A stretch of DNA of 13,886 nt from Puniceicoccales bacterium. Lineage in GTDB: Bacteria > Verrucomicrobiota > Verrucomicrobiia > Opitutales > JAIRKQ01. Positions 1-6,977 of the stretch are shown one piece after another. Position 1 is the stretch's first letter, and each line of letters starts with the position of its first letter. The notes beneath the pieces are model-generated. The model ran no database searches and was not told the DNA's origin. It worked only from the letters and a program-made list of their open reading frames with translations. The stretch spans positions 1 through 13,886 of the forward strand of contig JAISRG010000086.1 of assembly GCA_031273725.1 (NCBI GenBank), written 5' to 3'. The position numbers and the translations under genes are program-made.

Positions 1-133
1 TCAACTGGAAAATGAAGGTTTTTTGCAGATTGCCAACGATGTTGTTCGACTAACGGATTCTGGCCGCCTCGTTGCAGATGCCATTGCGGTAAAAATTTTA
101 GAAAACTTCCAATCGACTATTTGGGGTCCCTAG
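1..133 (+). CDS. hemW: HemW-like radical SAM protein, C-terminal fragment
   Basis: The reading frame is open from the window edge to a TAG stop at 131-133 and gives the last 43 residues of a protein. The segment LTDSGRLVADAIAVKIL matches the ending usual for HemW and oxygen-independent coproporphyrinogen oxidase-like proteins (a short beta hairpin 'R(L)T..G' followed by a 'D.I...L' helix). HemW is a cytosolic radical SAM family protein described as a heme chaperone; its [4Fe-4S] CxxxCxxC motif would lie upstream, outside this window. It converges on the small membrane protein gene at 177-416, and a 9-bp perfect hairpin starts 3 nt after the stop. The assignment rests on a short C-terminal stretch only, so HemN or another family member remains possible. 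Confidence 0.6.
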   Translation, partial: QLENEGFLQIANDVVRLTDSGRLVADAIAVKILENFQSTIWGP

Positions 134-135
134 AT

Positions 136-157
136 GTTTATGTCGATGGACATAAAC
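136..157. terminator. Perfect 9-bp hairpin between two convergent genes
   Basis: GTTTATGTC (136-144) and GACATAAAC (149-157) are exact reverse complements around a 4-nt GATG loop. The hairpin begins 3 nt after the hemW-like stop and ends 20 nt before the stop of the convergent gene, so it could serve both strands. Neither strand has a U-tract after the stem, so it is not a canonical intrinsic terminator. It could instead be an RNA-end stabilising or Rho-assisted structure. Confidence 0.4.
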
Positions 158-176
158 TAAAAACCATCCAATGCCC

Positions 177-416
177 CTAAGCTTTTCTTGGTTTAAACCA
201 ATTTTTATCTTTGTATGTGTTTTTGATCCCTATAAACGTTGTGATCAGATATGCCCCAAACAGAAATGCCTGGGAATATTCTTTGATGGTAAAATTGTGA
301 ACACAAAGATAAATGTTGCTAATCAGCCAGAGAACATAGCTTAATTTCATGCGCAACGTAGCATTATAGAAAGATCCCAGAAGGGCTATGCCAACGAAAA
401 AACTTGTAAAGGTCAT
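177..416 (-). CDS. Small three-helix membrane protein (PnuC-like pattern)
   Basis: A 79-residue, strongly hydrophobic protein. Three likely membrane helices lie at about residues 3-21, 24-42 and 47-65, followed by a short basic tail (KDKNWFKPRKA) that probably faces the cytoplasm. The pattern of small loops (N-A-T-L-R-M, LWLISNIYLCVHNF, YSQAFLFGAYLITTFIGI) resembles the repeat unit of PnuC-type nicotinamide riboside transporters and of small phage or bacterial half-transporters related to them, but I cannot identify the family firmly. The ATG start is preceded by a purine-rich AAAAGGAAG a few nt upstream, which supports it. It is 197 nt downstream of lpxI on the same strand and has its own candidate promoter (497-526), so it is probably transcribed separately. 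The function is unknown. Confidence 0.6.
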   Translation of the reverse strand: MTFTSFFVGIALLGSFYNATLRMKLSYVLWLISNIYLCVHNFTIKEYSQAFLFGAYLITTFIGIKNTYKDKNWFKPRKA

Positions 417-484
417 GCTTCCTTTTCAAATTGAAAGCAAAGATTTGTCAGTAAATTTTTATTTTTGGAGTAAAAAATTTTTAT

Positions 485-497
485 ATATAGTCTATAT
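485..497. promoter_or_regulatory. Perfect ATATAG-T-CTATAT palindrome near a start site
   Basis: A 6+1+6 perfect palindrome lies within an AT-rich stretch. It sits at and just downstream of the candidate -10 box for the small membrane protein gene. Its position fits an operator, but such palindromes can arise by chance in AT-rich DNA. Confidence 0.25.
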
Positions 498-526
498 GTT
501 TAACATAGCCCCATATTGCAAGTCAA
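497..526 (-). promoter_or_regulatory. Candidate sigma-70-type promoter for the small membrane protein gene
   Basis: Read on the minus strand, TTGACT (521-526) is followed after 18 nt by TAAACA (497-502). The -35 is a good match and the -10 is weak. Transcription would start near 490 and give a leader of about 73 nt before the ATG at 416. Confidence 0.3.
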
Positions 527-546
527 TAGCGAAGGAAAGTATATTT

Positions 547-580
547 AACCTTAGTTACGGAACTGTGTTAATTTAATTCA
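547..580 (+). repeat. Copy 1 of a 34-bp dispersed element with a shared NLSYGT frame
   Basis: This stretch matches 9576-9609 at 27 of 34 positions without gaps, and all seven differences are transitions. In both copies one reading frame gives NLSYGT, three variable residues and a stop codon; here that frame runs from an ATG at 496 to TAA at 574-576. Past the stop both copies read TTCA. A second partial resemblance follows: acatagttca (591-600) against acctagttca (9600-9609), then an ATTATATTT-AC stretch. The remainder of the 417-613 spacer holds only the promoter and palindrome listed separately. Confidence 0.55.
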
Positions 581-613
581 CCACATATGAACATAGTTCA
601 CTGTAGATTATAT

Positions 614-1450
614 TTACTCGAAACCTACGATGTCGATTCCGAGTTTAGCGGCGTGGGCTAACACATTTTTTTTGTCTAGGATTATGACATTTTGAGCTTC
701 CAGGGCGGCATATTTTATGTTTGCGCCGTTTAAGTTTTCCAACGTTTGCATGCCAAAAACAGGAACGTCGAACCGGAAGTCTTGTCTATATTTGGCTGTC
801 TTTATAAAAATTGCATCCTTCAAATTAAATTTCCCAGCTCGATTGATGAGGTCATCGGTTCCCGCGAAATCTTCTACTGCTACGATTGTTCCTTTGTTCA
901 CGATGACACATTGCCCGATATTTAAACGGGCAATTTCACGGGCAGTACTAATGCCCAATTGGAGACTTTTTTCATTGATCGCCGATCTCCGGGATGTCAT
1001 GGGTCCTATGGTGGCAAGATCCTCTTCCATGAAGGACCGGGCATCCAACAATTCTACGCCGATGTTTGCGATCTCTTCTGCGATTGCTCCGAAAATGGAC
1101 TCGGCGTGGTGTTCCTTCAATGTTGCCAACATCCATAGGGCTTTGAGGTCTGGCAACATTCCCCGAAAAAGTTTTTTTGGTTTTACCTGACCCGCCATAA
1201 TGGCAAACTTTACACCGAAACGTTTCAGGGCCTTCAATAATTTCGATATCTGTCCAACGGAAATTTTTGTGACATTTTGCGCAGGAAAACTATCGAGCCA
1301 CCCGGCATTTACGTCATCATCCACGGCGATCACCACCATATCGTGGCCAGCAGCCATCATATTTTTGGCACATGAGACTGGATAATCTCCTCGTCCTGCA
1401 ATCAGTGCAACGCGTTCTCCTTTTGGTAAATTTTTACGGGTAAATGACAA
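614..1450 (-). CDS. lpxI: UDP-2,3-diacylglucosamine diphosphatase LpxI
   Basis: A 278-residue protein of the LpxI (DUF1009) family, which hydrolyses UDP-2,3-diacylglucosamine to lipid X plus UMP on the cytoplasmic side of the inner membrane, the step after LpxC/LpxD and before LpxB. The N-terminal domain opens with VALIAGRGDYP and carries IMAGQVKPKKLF at about 84-95. The C-terminal domain has QCVIVNKGTIVAVED (about 180-194), DDLINRAG (199-206) and RFDVPVFG (226-233); Asp228 is the candidate for the catalytic Asp known in this family. Length is normal. The start is TTG (1448-1450): an in-frame stop lies upstream and no ATG or GTG fits before the conserved N-terminus; GAAGG is nearby, with tight spacing. 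It is the last gene of the dnaN-waaA-trmH-lpxI cluster, 44 nt after the methyltransferase. Confidence 0.92.
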   Translation of the reverse strand: MSFTRKNLPKGERVALIAGRGDYPVSCAKNMMAAGHDMVVIAVDDDVNAGWLDSFPAQNVTKISVGQISKLLKALKRFGVKFAIMAGQVKPKKLFRGMLPDLKALWMLATLKEHHAESIFGAIAEEIANIGVELLDARSFMEEDLATIGPMTSRRSAINEKSLQLGISTAREIARLNIGQCVIVNKGTIVAVEDFAGTDDLINRAGKFNLKDAIFIKTAKYRQDFRFDVPVFGMQTLENLNGANIKYAALEAQNVIILDKKNVLAHAAKLGIDIVGFE

Positions 1451-1494
1451 ATGCCTTCGAAAATTGATAAATTATCGGCCTTGGCAATGAAAAA

Positions 1495-2313
1495 TCACGG
1501 GCGGGCGGATTCTTTTTGCATCCTTTGTCGCAAAACTTCGTATAGGACAATTGCGGCTGCGTCATTGACATTGAGGGAATCACTCATTCCTTTCTGCGGG
1601 AGTGCAATTTTCGTGGCGGTGTCATTCTTTAGCCAGAAATCTGATAGCCCGTCGTGCTCAGATCCAACAATGATTGCCGTGGGGGTCATAAAATTTTCAT
1701 TGAAGTAAATATTTTCCGCGGATGGCGCCGTTGCAAAAATTTTGACGGAGTTTGCCCCTAAAAATTCCAATGTTTTTTCATTGTTTGTTACCACCGTTGG
1801 CAGGCTAAAAACTGCACCCTGGGATGCACGAATGACATTTGGGTTGAAAATGTCCGTTACGGGATCACACAAAATCAATGCGTCGACACCGGCAGATTCC
1901 GCCGAACGCATCAGAGCACCAAGATTACCGGCTTTTTCAATTCCTTCCGCGACCAAAATAAGGGCATTTGAGGAAAGTTTTATATTTGGGAAATCCAGGC
2001 TCCAAAAATTAGCCAGTCCGAGGAGGCCATCGCAGTTTTCACGGTAACTAATTTTTTCAAAAACTTCACTGCTTACTTTACAAATTTGAAGATTTTTGCT
2101 TTCGGCACGCCGGATCAAATCCCACGGGGCAAGATTTTTAAAGAAATTTTCACAGAAAAAAACGGTATCGATGGAAATGTCACTATCCATGGCCCGTGAT
2201 AGCTCGCGGAAACCTTCCACGAGAAACATCCCATGGCGGTTTCGGTTCCCACGATCATATAATTTGCACAAAAATTTTATGCGGTCATTGTGTCTGCTCG
2301 TGATGATTTCCAC
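1495..2313 (-). CDS. TrmH/SpoU-family RNA 2'-O-methyltransferase
   Basis: A 272-residue SPOUT-class methyltransferase that would transfer a methyl group from S-adenosylmethionine to a ribose 2'-OH in rRNA or tRNA. An N-terminal substrate-binding region (residues 1-105, with ITSRHNDRIKFLCKL and FLVEGFRELSRA) precedes the catalytic knot domain. The three SpoU motifs are clear: motif 1 around EGIEKAGNLGALMRSAESAG (123-142), motif 2 IVGSEHDGLS (215-224) and motif 3 IALPQKGMSDSLNVNDAAAI (236-255), whose knot binds SAM. The layout fits the RlmB/TsnR-like branch, but the target nucleotide cannot be read from sequence. Translation starts at GTG (2311-2313), 7 nt after the waaA stop and with no clear Shine-Dalgarno sequence, so it is probably translationally coupled to waaA. 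Confidence 0.9.
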   Translation of the reverse strand: MEIITSRHNDRIKFLCKLYDRGNRNRHGMFLVEGFRELSRAMDSDISIDTVFFCENFFKNLAPWDLIRRAESKNLQICKVSSEVFEKISYRENCDGLLGLANFWSLDFPNIKLSSNALILVAEGIEKAGNLGALMRSAESAGVDALILCDPVTDIFNPNVIRASQGAVFSLPTVVTNNEKTLEFLGANSVKIFATAPSAENIYFNENFMTPTAIIVGSEHDGLSDFWLKNDTATKIALPQKGMSDSLNVNDAAAIVLYEVLRQRMQKESARP

Positions 2314-2320
2314 GTTTATA

Positions 2321-3616
2321 TTACTTGTTGGCCAACGCGATATCTTGGATTTTTTTCACTATAAATTCGGATGCTCCACAGTTATTTTTATGCCATTCTT
2401 GCAGCTTGTGGGCAAAACTTTGCCTCTTGTTTTCATCCTTGGCGAGCATGGCTATGGCCATAATTGCACGGGCTAAATCTTTGACCTTGATTACACACTT
2501 GGCATATTCCAGGGATAAACAAATATCCTTAAAATTGGTCATTCCGTTGCCATAGACGATGGGGATTCCACAGCATGCAGCATCCACTGGAGATTGGCCA
2601 CCGGAATTGGGGGCTAGGCTTTTCCCAATGAATGCAATGTGAGAAATCGATGTCAGCGTTTGCAATTCCCCCGTTGTATCAGCGAAACAAATATCAACCT
2701 CTGCGGTGGCTTTCCCCTTCGACCGCTGATGCCATTTGAAGCCAGATATTTTCAGTAGGTCTATGATTTGATTACGCCTTTCCGCATGGCGTGGCACGAG
2801 CAATAATTTCCACCGCCTGTCGAACTCTTGGCATTTCCTGAGTGCCCTAATGAGCATTTCTTCTTCCTTGGGCCACGTGGACGACCCCAATAAAATTAGG
2901 TCATTCTCCGTAAAACCAAGGGCACGCCTGAGGGATAATGCTTCCCGCGGACCCAATTGCGAACTCTCATTGTCGAACTTCATATTCCCGGCAATTTTTA
3001 TGCGGTCCGGGGAAATCCCTATCTCCCTGCAACGGTCTGCCATCGACTGGTCCGACGCCAATACGTAAGAAATATTATCTAGGGTTGATTTGGCCAAATT
3101 TTGGAAAATTTTGTAGCGGGAAAATGTTTTGTCCGAGATACGTGCATTTATCAAAATAACTGGGACATCACGTAGACGCGCCTGCCAAATGTGTTCCGGC
3201 CAAATTTCACTTTCCATGAGAATTGCCACGTGGGGGAAAATTTTTTTCCAGGCCAGCCAACTGAATAACCAAAAGTCAAAGGGAAATAATCCTACGAATA
3301 GTATCTTCTTCCCATATAATCGGCGAGCCAACTCATATCCCGTACTTGTCGTTGTTGTCAGGACAATCTCGTATGAATCTGCCTCGATGAGCAGGTTTAT
3401 CAATTTCTCAAGAGCTTTTATTTCTCCGACGCTTACGGCTTGTATCCACAGTCGCTTTTTCCCAAACTTTCTTTTCGGAAGTTTTTTAAACAATCCCAAA
3501 CGATATTTGAAATCTTTTTTATAGCCCCCTCTTTTTATCATGCGGTAGGCGTAATATGGCATGACAAGCAGGAAACATGGAATAAATAAAAGTCTATATA
3601 ATAAAATCGTCCACAT
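2321..3616 (-). CDS. waaA: 3-deoxy-D-manno-octulosonic acid (Kdo) transferase WaaA
   Basis: A 431-residue GT-B glycosyltransferase that adds Kdo to lipid IVA at the inner membrane, using CMP-Kdo. Residues 1-24 form the N-terminal membrane anchor. The family motifs appear in order: RLGLFKKLP (39-47), WIQAVSVGE (57-65, with Glu65 the expected general base), MESEIWPEHIWQAR (134-147), ILINARISDKTFSRY (154-168), GNMKFD (210-215), LGSSTWPKEEE (243-253), LLVPRHAERR (272-281) and GKSLAPNSGGQSPVDAACCG (331-350). The last motif is normally closer to GGHNPLEPA, so QSPVDAA is a mild variant. Length is usual. It starts at ATG 24 nt after dnaN and is followed after 7 nt by the methyltransferase. Whether it adds one or more Kdo residues cannot be judged. 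Confidence 0.93.
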   Translation of the reverse strand: MWTILLYRLLFIPCFLLVMPYYAYRMIKRGGYKKDFKYRLGLFKKLPKRKFGKKRLWIQAVSVGEIKALEKLINLLIEADSYEIVLTTTTSTGYELARRLYGKKILFVGLFPFDFWLFSWLAWKKIFPHVAILMESEIWPEHIWQARLRDVPVILINARISDKTFSRYKIFQNLAKSTLDNISYVLASDQSMADRCREIGISPDRIKIAGNMKFDNESSQLGPREALSLRRALGFTENDLILLGSSTWPKEEEMLIRALRKCQEFDRRWKLLLVPRHAERRNQIIDLLKISGFKWHQRSKGKATAEVDICFADTTGELQTLTSISHIAFIGKSLAPNSGGQSPVDAACCGIPIVYGNGMTNFKDICLSLEYAKCVIKVKDLARAIMAIAMLAKDENKRQSFAHKLQEWHKNNCGASEFIVKKIQDIALANK

Positions 3617-3640
3617 GTCTAATCCCAGTTTTATTTTTTG

Positions 3641-4765
3641 CTATCCCATTCGAAGGGGCATGACGACGTACAAAAAATCCTCTAAGGTTTTAAATACTCC
3701 GGCGCTTAATTCATCCTTAAATTCAAAAAATACTTCGTCCTGCGTAAGAACTTTTAGCGGATCGCAAACAAATACATAGTTGAACGCAATTTCGATGGGC
3801 TTTCCTTCGTAGACAATTGCGATTTTTTCATGGGCATTTCCGTATTCTTGGCTTTCAGCGGATACTTCCAGGGCGTTATTTTCAAAATGCAATTTGACCA
3901 AATTTTTCTGGTCATTTGCGACGATTGCAACCCTTTGGATACATTCGAGGACCAGTTGACGATCGAGTTTGACACGGTTTTCAGCTGCCTGGGGAATAAT
4001 CTGATGAAAATTTGGGTAGTTCCCTTCAACGATTTTAGAAACCACCTTGATGTCGCCCATTAGGCCATCCTGGTTTTCCTTGTTCACGGCAATTAGAAAT
4101 ACGATTTGACGATTGTCGAACAGGAAGGCCACTTCTTCTCCCTGGCCCAGTAACCTTTCAATTTCTCGTATTGTTTTGCTGGGAATTATTACTCCCTTGG
4201 TATTTTCTGCGTTTTCAGCTATCTCCTTGGAAACTAGACTTAATCGGCGGCCGTCCGTTGCAGCAAATGTCAATTTATTTTGGTCGAAACAAAAGTATAC
4301 GCTGTTTAGGATAAAGCGATTGTCATCGTTCGATTGGGCAAAGGAAACATTTTTTAGCATTTTCGCCATCTCCGTCTGCTGCAATTGCGTCTTATTCAAC
4401 GGATTTGGTTCACTTGCGCTTGGAAAATCATCCGCCGGAAGCCCCATGATTTGAAAATTGGAACGGCCGGAAGAAATTTTTACCTTCGTGCCAGCAAGTT
4501 CTGCTGAAACGGTGTCGCCTGGCAAAGAGCGAACAATGGCCGCCAATTTCTTTGCCGGAAGAGTTATTTTTCCTTCACTTTCAACTTCTGCCTTCACCTT
4601 ACAATGTATGGAAATGTCCAAATTGGTTGCAGTAATTTTTAGACCATCGTCGACGCACTCCAGCAATACATTGCCCAAAATCGGGATAATTGCACGCTGC
4701 TCGACAACACTTAAAACTTGCTGTAAACCGTTAACGAATGTAGTCTTTTCTATTGAAAATTTCAT
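3641..4765 (-). CDS. dnaN: DNA polymerase III beta subunit (sliding clamp)
   Basis: A 374-residue sliding clamp, the usual length, with the three repeated clamp domains of about 120 residues each. Family signatures include MKFSIEKTTFVNGLQQV at the N-terminus, LEC-DDGLKITATNLDISI (about 35-52), a conserved FAATDGRRLSLV stretch near 172-183 and the C-terminal YVVMPLRMG, which matches the usual 'MP(M)R' ending that contributes to the partner-binding cleft. It dimerises around DNA and tethers polymerase III, ligase and other enzymes. It is the first gene of the minus-strand cluster, and ligA, whose product is a clamp client in many bacteria, is transcribed divergently 85 bp away. No dnaA or recF lies beside it, so this is not the classical dnaA-dnaN origin region. 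The ATG start has an A/T-rich leader without a Shine-Dalgarno sequence. Confidence 0.96.
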   Translation of the reverse strand: MKFSIEKTTFVNGLQQVLSVVEQRAIIPILGNVLLECVDDGLKITATNLDISIHCKVKAEVESEGKITLPAKKLAAIVRSLPGDTVSAELAGTKVKISSGRSNFQIMGLPADDFPSASEPNPLNKTQLQQTEMAKMLKNVSFAQSNDDNRFILNSVYFCFDQNKLTFAATDGRRLSLVSKEIAENAENTKGVIIPSKTIREIERLLGQGEEVAFLFDNRQIVFLIAVNKENQDGLMGDIKVVSKIVEGNYPNFHQIIPQAAENRVKLDRQLVLECIQRVAIVANDQKNLVKLHFENNALEVSAESQEYGNAHEKIAIVYEGKPIEIAFNYVFVCDPLKVLTQDEVFFEFKDELSAGVFKTLEDFLYVVMPLRMG

Positions 4766-4773
4766 AATAAATT

Positions 4774-4802
4774 TTGAAAAAGATGTGGTTCTTTGTTATT
4801 TT
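4774..4802 (+). promoter_or_regulatory. Candidate promoter for ligA
   Basis: TTGAAA (4774-4779) and TATTTT (4797-4802) are separated by 17 nt, which is the ideal spacing. The leader to the ligA ATG at 4851 would be about 42 nt. It overlaps the candidate dnaN promoter on the other strand. Confidence 0.4.
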
Positions 4803-4820
4803 TTTAAAATCAAATGACAA
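4793..4820 (-). promoter_or_regulatory. Candidate promoter for dnaN
   Basis: Read on the minus strand, TTGTCA (4815-4820) and TAACAA (4793-4798) are 16 nt apart. The -10 overlaps that of the ligA candidate on the + strand. A TGACA direct repeat (4815-4819 and 4823-4827) covers the -35 region. Confidence 0.3.
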
Positions 4821-4850
4821 GCTGACATTTCATTTTAATAAAAATTATTT

Positions 4851-6890
4851 ATGGCGAGTAACACTAAAAAAACGTATTCAACATCCGATATCCGGGCCCT
4901 GAAAGCAAGATACGATAAATTATTGTCCGAAATAAATTTGCATGACAGGTTATATTATAGGGAAAATAATCCTAGAATTTCCGATTTTGAATACGATTGT
5001 TTAAAATCCGAAGTCGAAAGATTGCGAGAAGTTTTGGCAGTTTATGCGGTTGATGTAAAAGATACAACCATCGGGGATGATAGGCAGTCCGGGTTTCAGT
5101 CATTTGCACACCTATCACCGATGATGAGCTTGGCAAATACATATTCCCGGGAAGAATTGTTTCAGTTTTCTAACCATCTAGAAACCGCCCTTGGACCGCA
5201 AAAATTTTCCTATGTCGTCGAACCTAAAATCGACGGCATTGCGATAAATTTGATCTACAAAAACGGAAAGTTTTTCAAGGCATTAACAAGGGGAAACGGG
5301 ACAATCGGGGATGACGTCAGCGTAAATATTAAAACAATTAGGGATCTCCCACTGGAAATCGAAAATCATTCCGAAGCCCTGGAAATTCGGGGGGAAGTTT
5401 ACATAGATAAGCAAACTTTTATTGGAATAAACAAAATACGGGAGGAACAGGAACTCGAGCTATTCGCTAATCCGCGAAACCTAGCTGCGGGGACCATAAA
5501 AACCCTCAACATCGATGAAGTTTCCGAGAGAAACTTAAAATTGATAACCTATACCATTGGCCATTGCTCGGAAAAGATTGTAAGTCGCCAAAGTGAGGTC
5601 CTGGAAATTTTGAAAAACCTCGGATTTGCGTCCCAGGAAAAATATTGGACAGCAGAAAGTATCGAGGAAGCTTGGAAACATGTCGAAGAACTGGATAAAA
5701 TGCGGCATATTTTCCCCTACTGGACCGACGGAGCAGTGTTGAAAATCAACGAATTACAATTTTACGAAACATTGGGGGCAACGGCAAAATCTCCCCGGTG
5801 GGCCATTGCCTATAAATTTGCACCGGAACGTGCCACGACGAAAATTAAAAATATTATCCTGCAAGTTGGTCGTACGGGAATAATTACCCCGGTGGCAGAT
5901 TTGGAGAGCGTACTACTATCGGGAACAAATGTTTCCCGGGCAACCCTTCACAATGCCGATGAAATATCGAAAAAGGATATTCGCATGGGGGATTACGTAA
6001 CCGTTGAAAAGGCAGGAGAGATAATTCCAGCGATTGTTGCCGTTGACACCGCAAAGCGTGATGTGAATTCCAGGCCGTTTATTTTTCCCAAAATTTGTCC
6101 CGCCTGCGGATCACAATTGATACAACTTACTGGGGAGGTTGCCTGGCGATGTCAGAATTTGTGCTGTTTGCCACAAATCCAGAGGCGCCTGGAGCATTTT
6201 GTTTCGCGGGCAGCAATGGACATCGATGGCCTTGGGACGGTCGTAATTGAAAAATTAGTGGCTGGGCAAAAATTAAACAATATTGCCGACATCTACCGCC
6301 TAACGTTCAATGATTTGGAAAGTTTGGAAAAGTTTGGGACGAAGTCGGCTCTGAAAATTTTAGGCAACATCGATGATAGCAAAAACCGGCCCCTTTGGCG
6401 ACTTTTGCATGGTTTCGGCATTTTGGGAATTGGAGAACAGACGGCAAAAATTCTCGCAAAGCATTTCCATTCCTTGGACAATCTAATCGCTGCAACTCCC
6501 GAAGAATTGGAACGTCTCGATGGCATTGGAGTAAAATTATCGAACGCAATAACTGCATTCCTCGGGGAACCACATAATGTGAAAATCATCGATGATTTGC
6601 GAATGCTGGGAGTTATTCACGGCGACACACATGGAGAAATTTTACAAAACCAAAGATTCCACGCAAAAAATTTTGTCCTAACCGGGACATTGTCATCGAT
6701 GACTCGCCAGGAGGCGGTTGAAAAAATCGAACATCTCGGCGGCAATGTTGCCAATTCCATATCGAAAAATGTGCACATCCTCATCGCTGGGGAAAATTGC
6801 GGTTCAAAATTGGAAAAAGCCCAATCTCTGGGCCTGGAAATTTGGAATGAAACCGATTTGCTGGGAAATTTGAATGGAATTGTGGCATAA
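4851..6890 (+). CDS. ligA: NAD+-dependent DNA ligase LigA
   Basis: A full-length 679-residue bacterial DNA ligase that seals nicks using NAD+. Domain order: Ia (residues 1-75, with YYREN.PRISDFEYD), the adenylation domain with EPKIDGIAI (nucleophile Lys126), RGNGTIGDDVS, EIRGEVYI, FANPRNLAAG, DGAVLKIN and KSPRWAIAYKF, then an OB fold with LQVGRTGIITPVA (about 337-349). A four-Cys zinc site follows (CPACG at 416-420 and CQNLCC, using the first and last Cys), then helix-hairpin-helix repeats (GILGIGEQTA and LDGIGVKLS) and a C-terminal BRCT domain (about 604-675, FVLTGTL...LGGNV). All active-site motifs are intact. The ATG start lacks a Shine-Dalgarno sequence in its A/T-rich leader. It is followed 87 nt later by clpC. 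Confidence 0.97.
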   Translation: MASNTKKTYSTSDIRALKARYDKLLSEINLHDRLYYRENNPRISDFEYDCLKSEVERLREVLAVYAVDVKDTTIGDDRQSGFQSFAHLSPMMSLANTYSREELFQFSNHLETALGPQKFSYVVEPKIDGIAINLIYKNGKFFKALTRGNGTIGDDVSVNIKTIRDLPLEIENHSEALEIRGEVYIDKQTFIGINKIREEQELELFANPRNLAAGTIKTLNIDEVSERNLKLITYTIGHCSEKIVSRQSEVLEILKNLGFASQEKYWTAESIEEAWKHVEELDKMRHIFPYWTDGAVLKINELQFYETLGATAKSPRWAIAYKFAPERATTKIKNIILQVGRTGIITPVADLESVLLSGTNVSRATLHNADEISKKDIRMGDYVTVEKAGEIIPAIVAVDTAKRDVNSRPFIFPKICPACGSQLIQLTGEVAWRCQNLCCLPQIQRRLEHFVSRAAMDIDGLGTVVIEKLVAGQKLNNIADIYRLTFNDLESLEKFGTKSALKILGNIDDSKNRPLWRLLHGFGILGIGEQTAKILAKHFHSLDNLIAATPEELERLDGIGVKLSNAITAFLGEPHNVKIIDDLRMLGVIHGDTHGEILQNQRFHAKNFVLTGTLSSMTRQEAVEKIEHLGGNVANSISKNVHILIAGENCGSKLEKAQSLGLEIWNETDLLGNLNGIVA

Positions 6891-6905
6891 AAATTGCTCT
6901 ATAAA

Positions 6906-6957
6906 ATGGTGTGAATATTGCATCGGAACTTGCAAATTATATCGCAATTCACATCAT
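6906..6957. promoter_or_regulatory. Imperfect inverted repeat upstream of clpC
   Basis: The left arm ATGGTGTGAATATTGC (6906-6921) and the right arm GCAATTCACATCAT (6944-6957) are reverse complements apart from one substitution and a 2-nt difference, with a 22-nt spacer. It ends 20 nt before the clpC ATG, so it may be an operator, an RNA hairpin in the clpC leader, or the transcript end of ligA. It does not match CIRCE (TTAGCACTC-N9-GAGTGCTAA) or the CtsR heptad repeat. Confidence 0.4.
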
Positions 6958-6977
6958 GATACTTTTTTCGAAGAAAC

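Noticed and set aside
388..576. The 62-codon + strand frame read as a full-length gene
   Set aside because: Its first part overlaps the small membrane protein gene antisense and its composition before 496 is that of AT-rich spacer. Only the last 26 codons, which share the repeat motif, deserve attention.
3129..3524. A 131-codon + strand frame inside waaA
   Set aside because: It is antisense to conserved waaA motifs and shows no domain.
4815..4827. TGACA-AGC-TGACA direct repeat as a regulator site
   Set aside because: Two 5-bp units are too short to stand out in an AT-rich spacer; mentioned only with the dnaN promoter.
4766..4850. A replication origin beside dnaN
   Set aside because: The spacer is only 85 bp, has no dnaA gene nearby and no DnaA-box cluster (TTATCCACA-like) that I can see.
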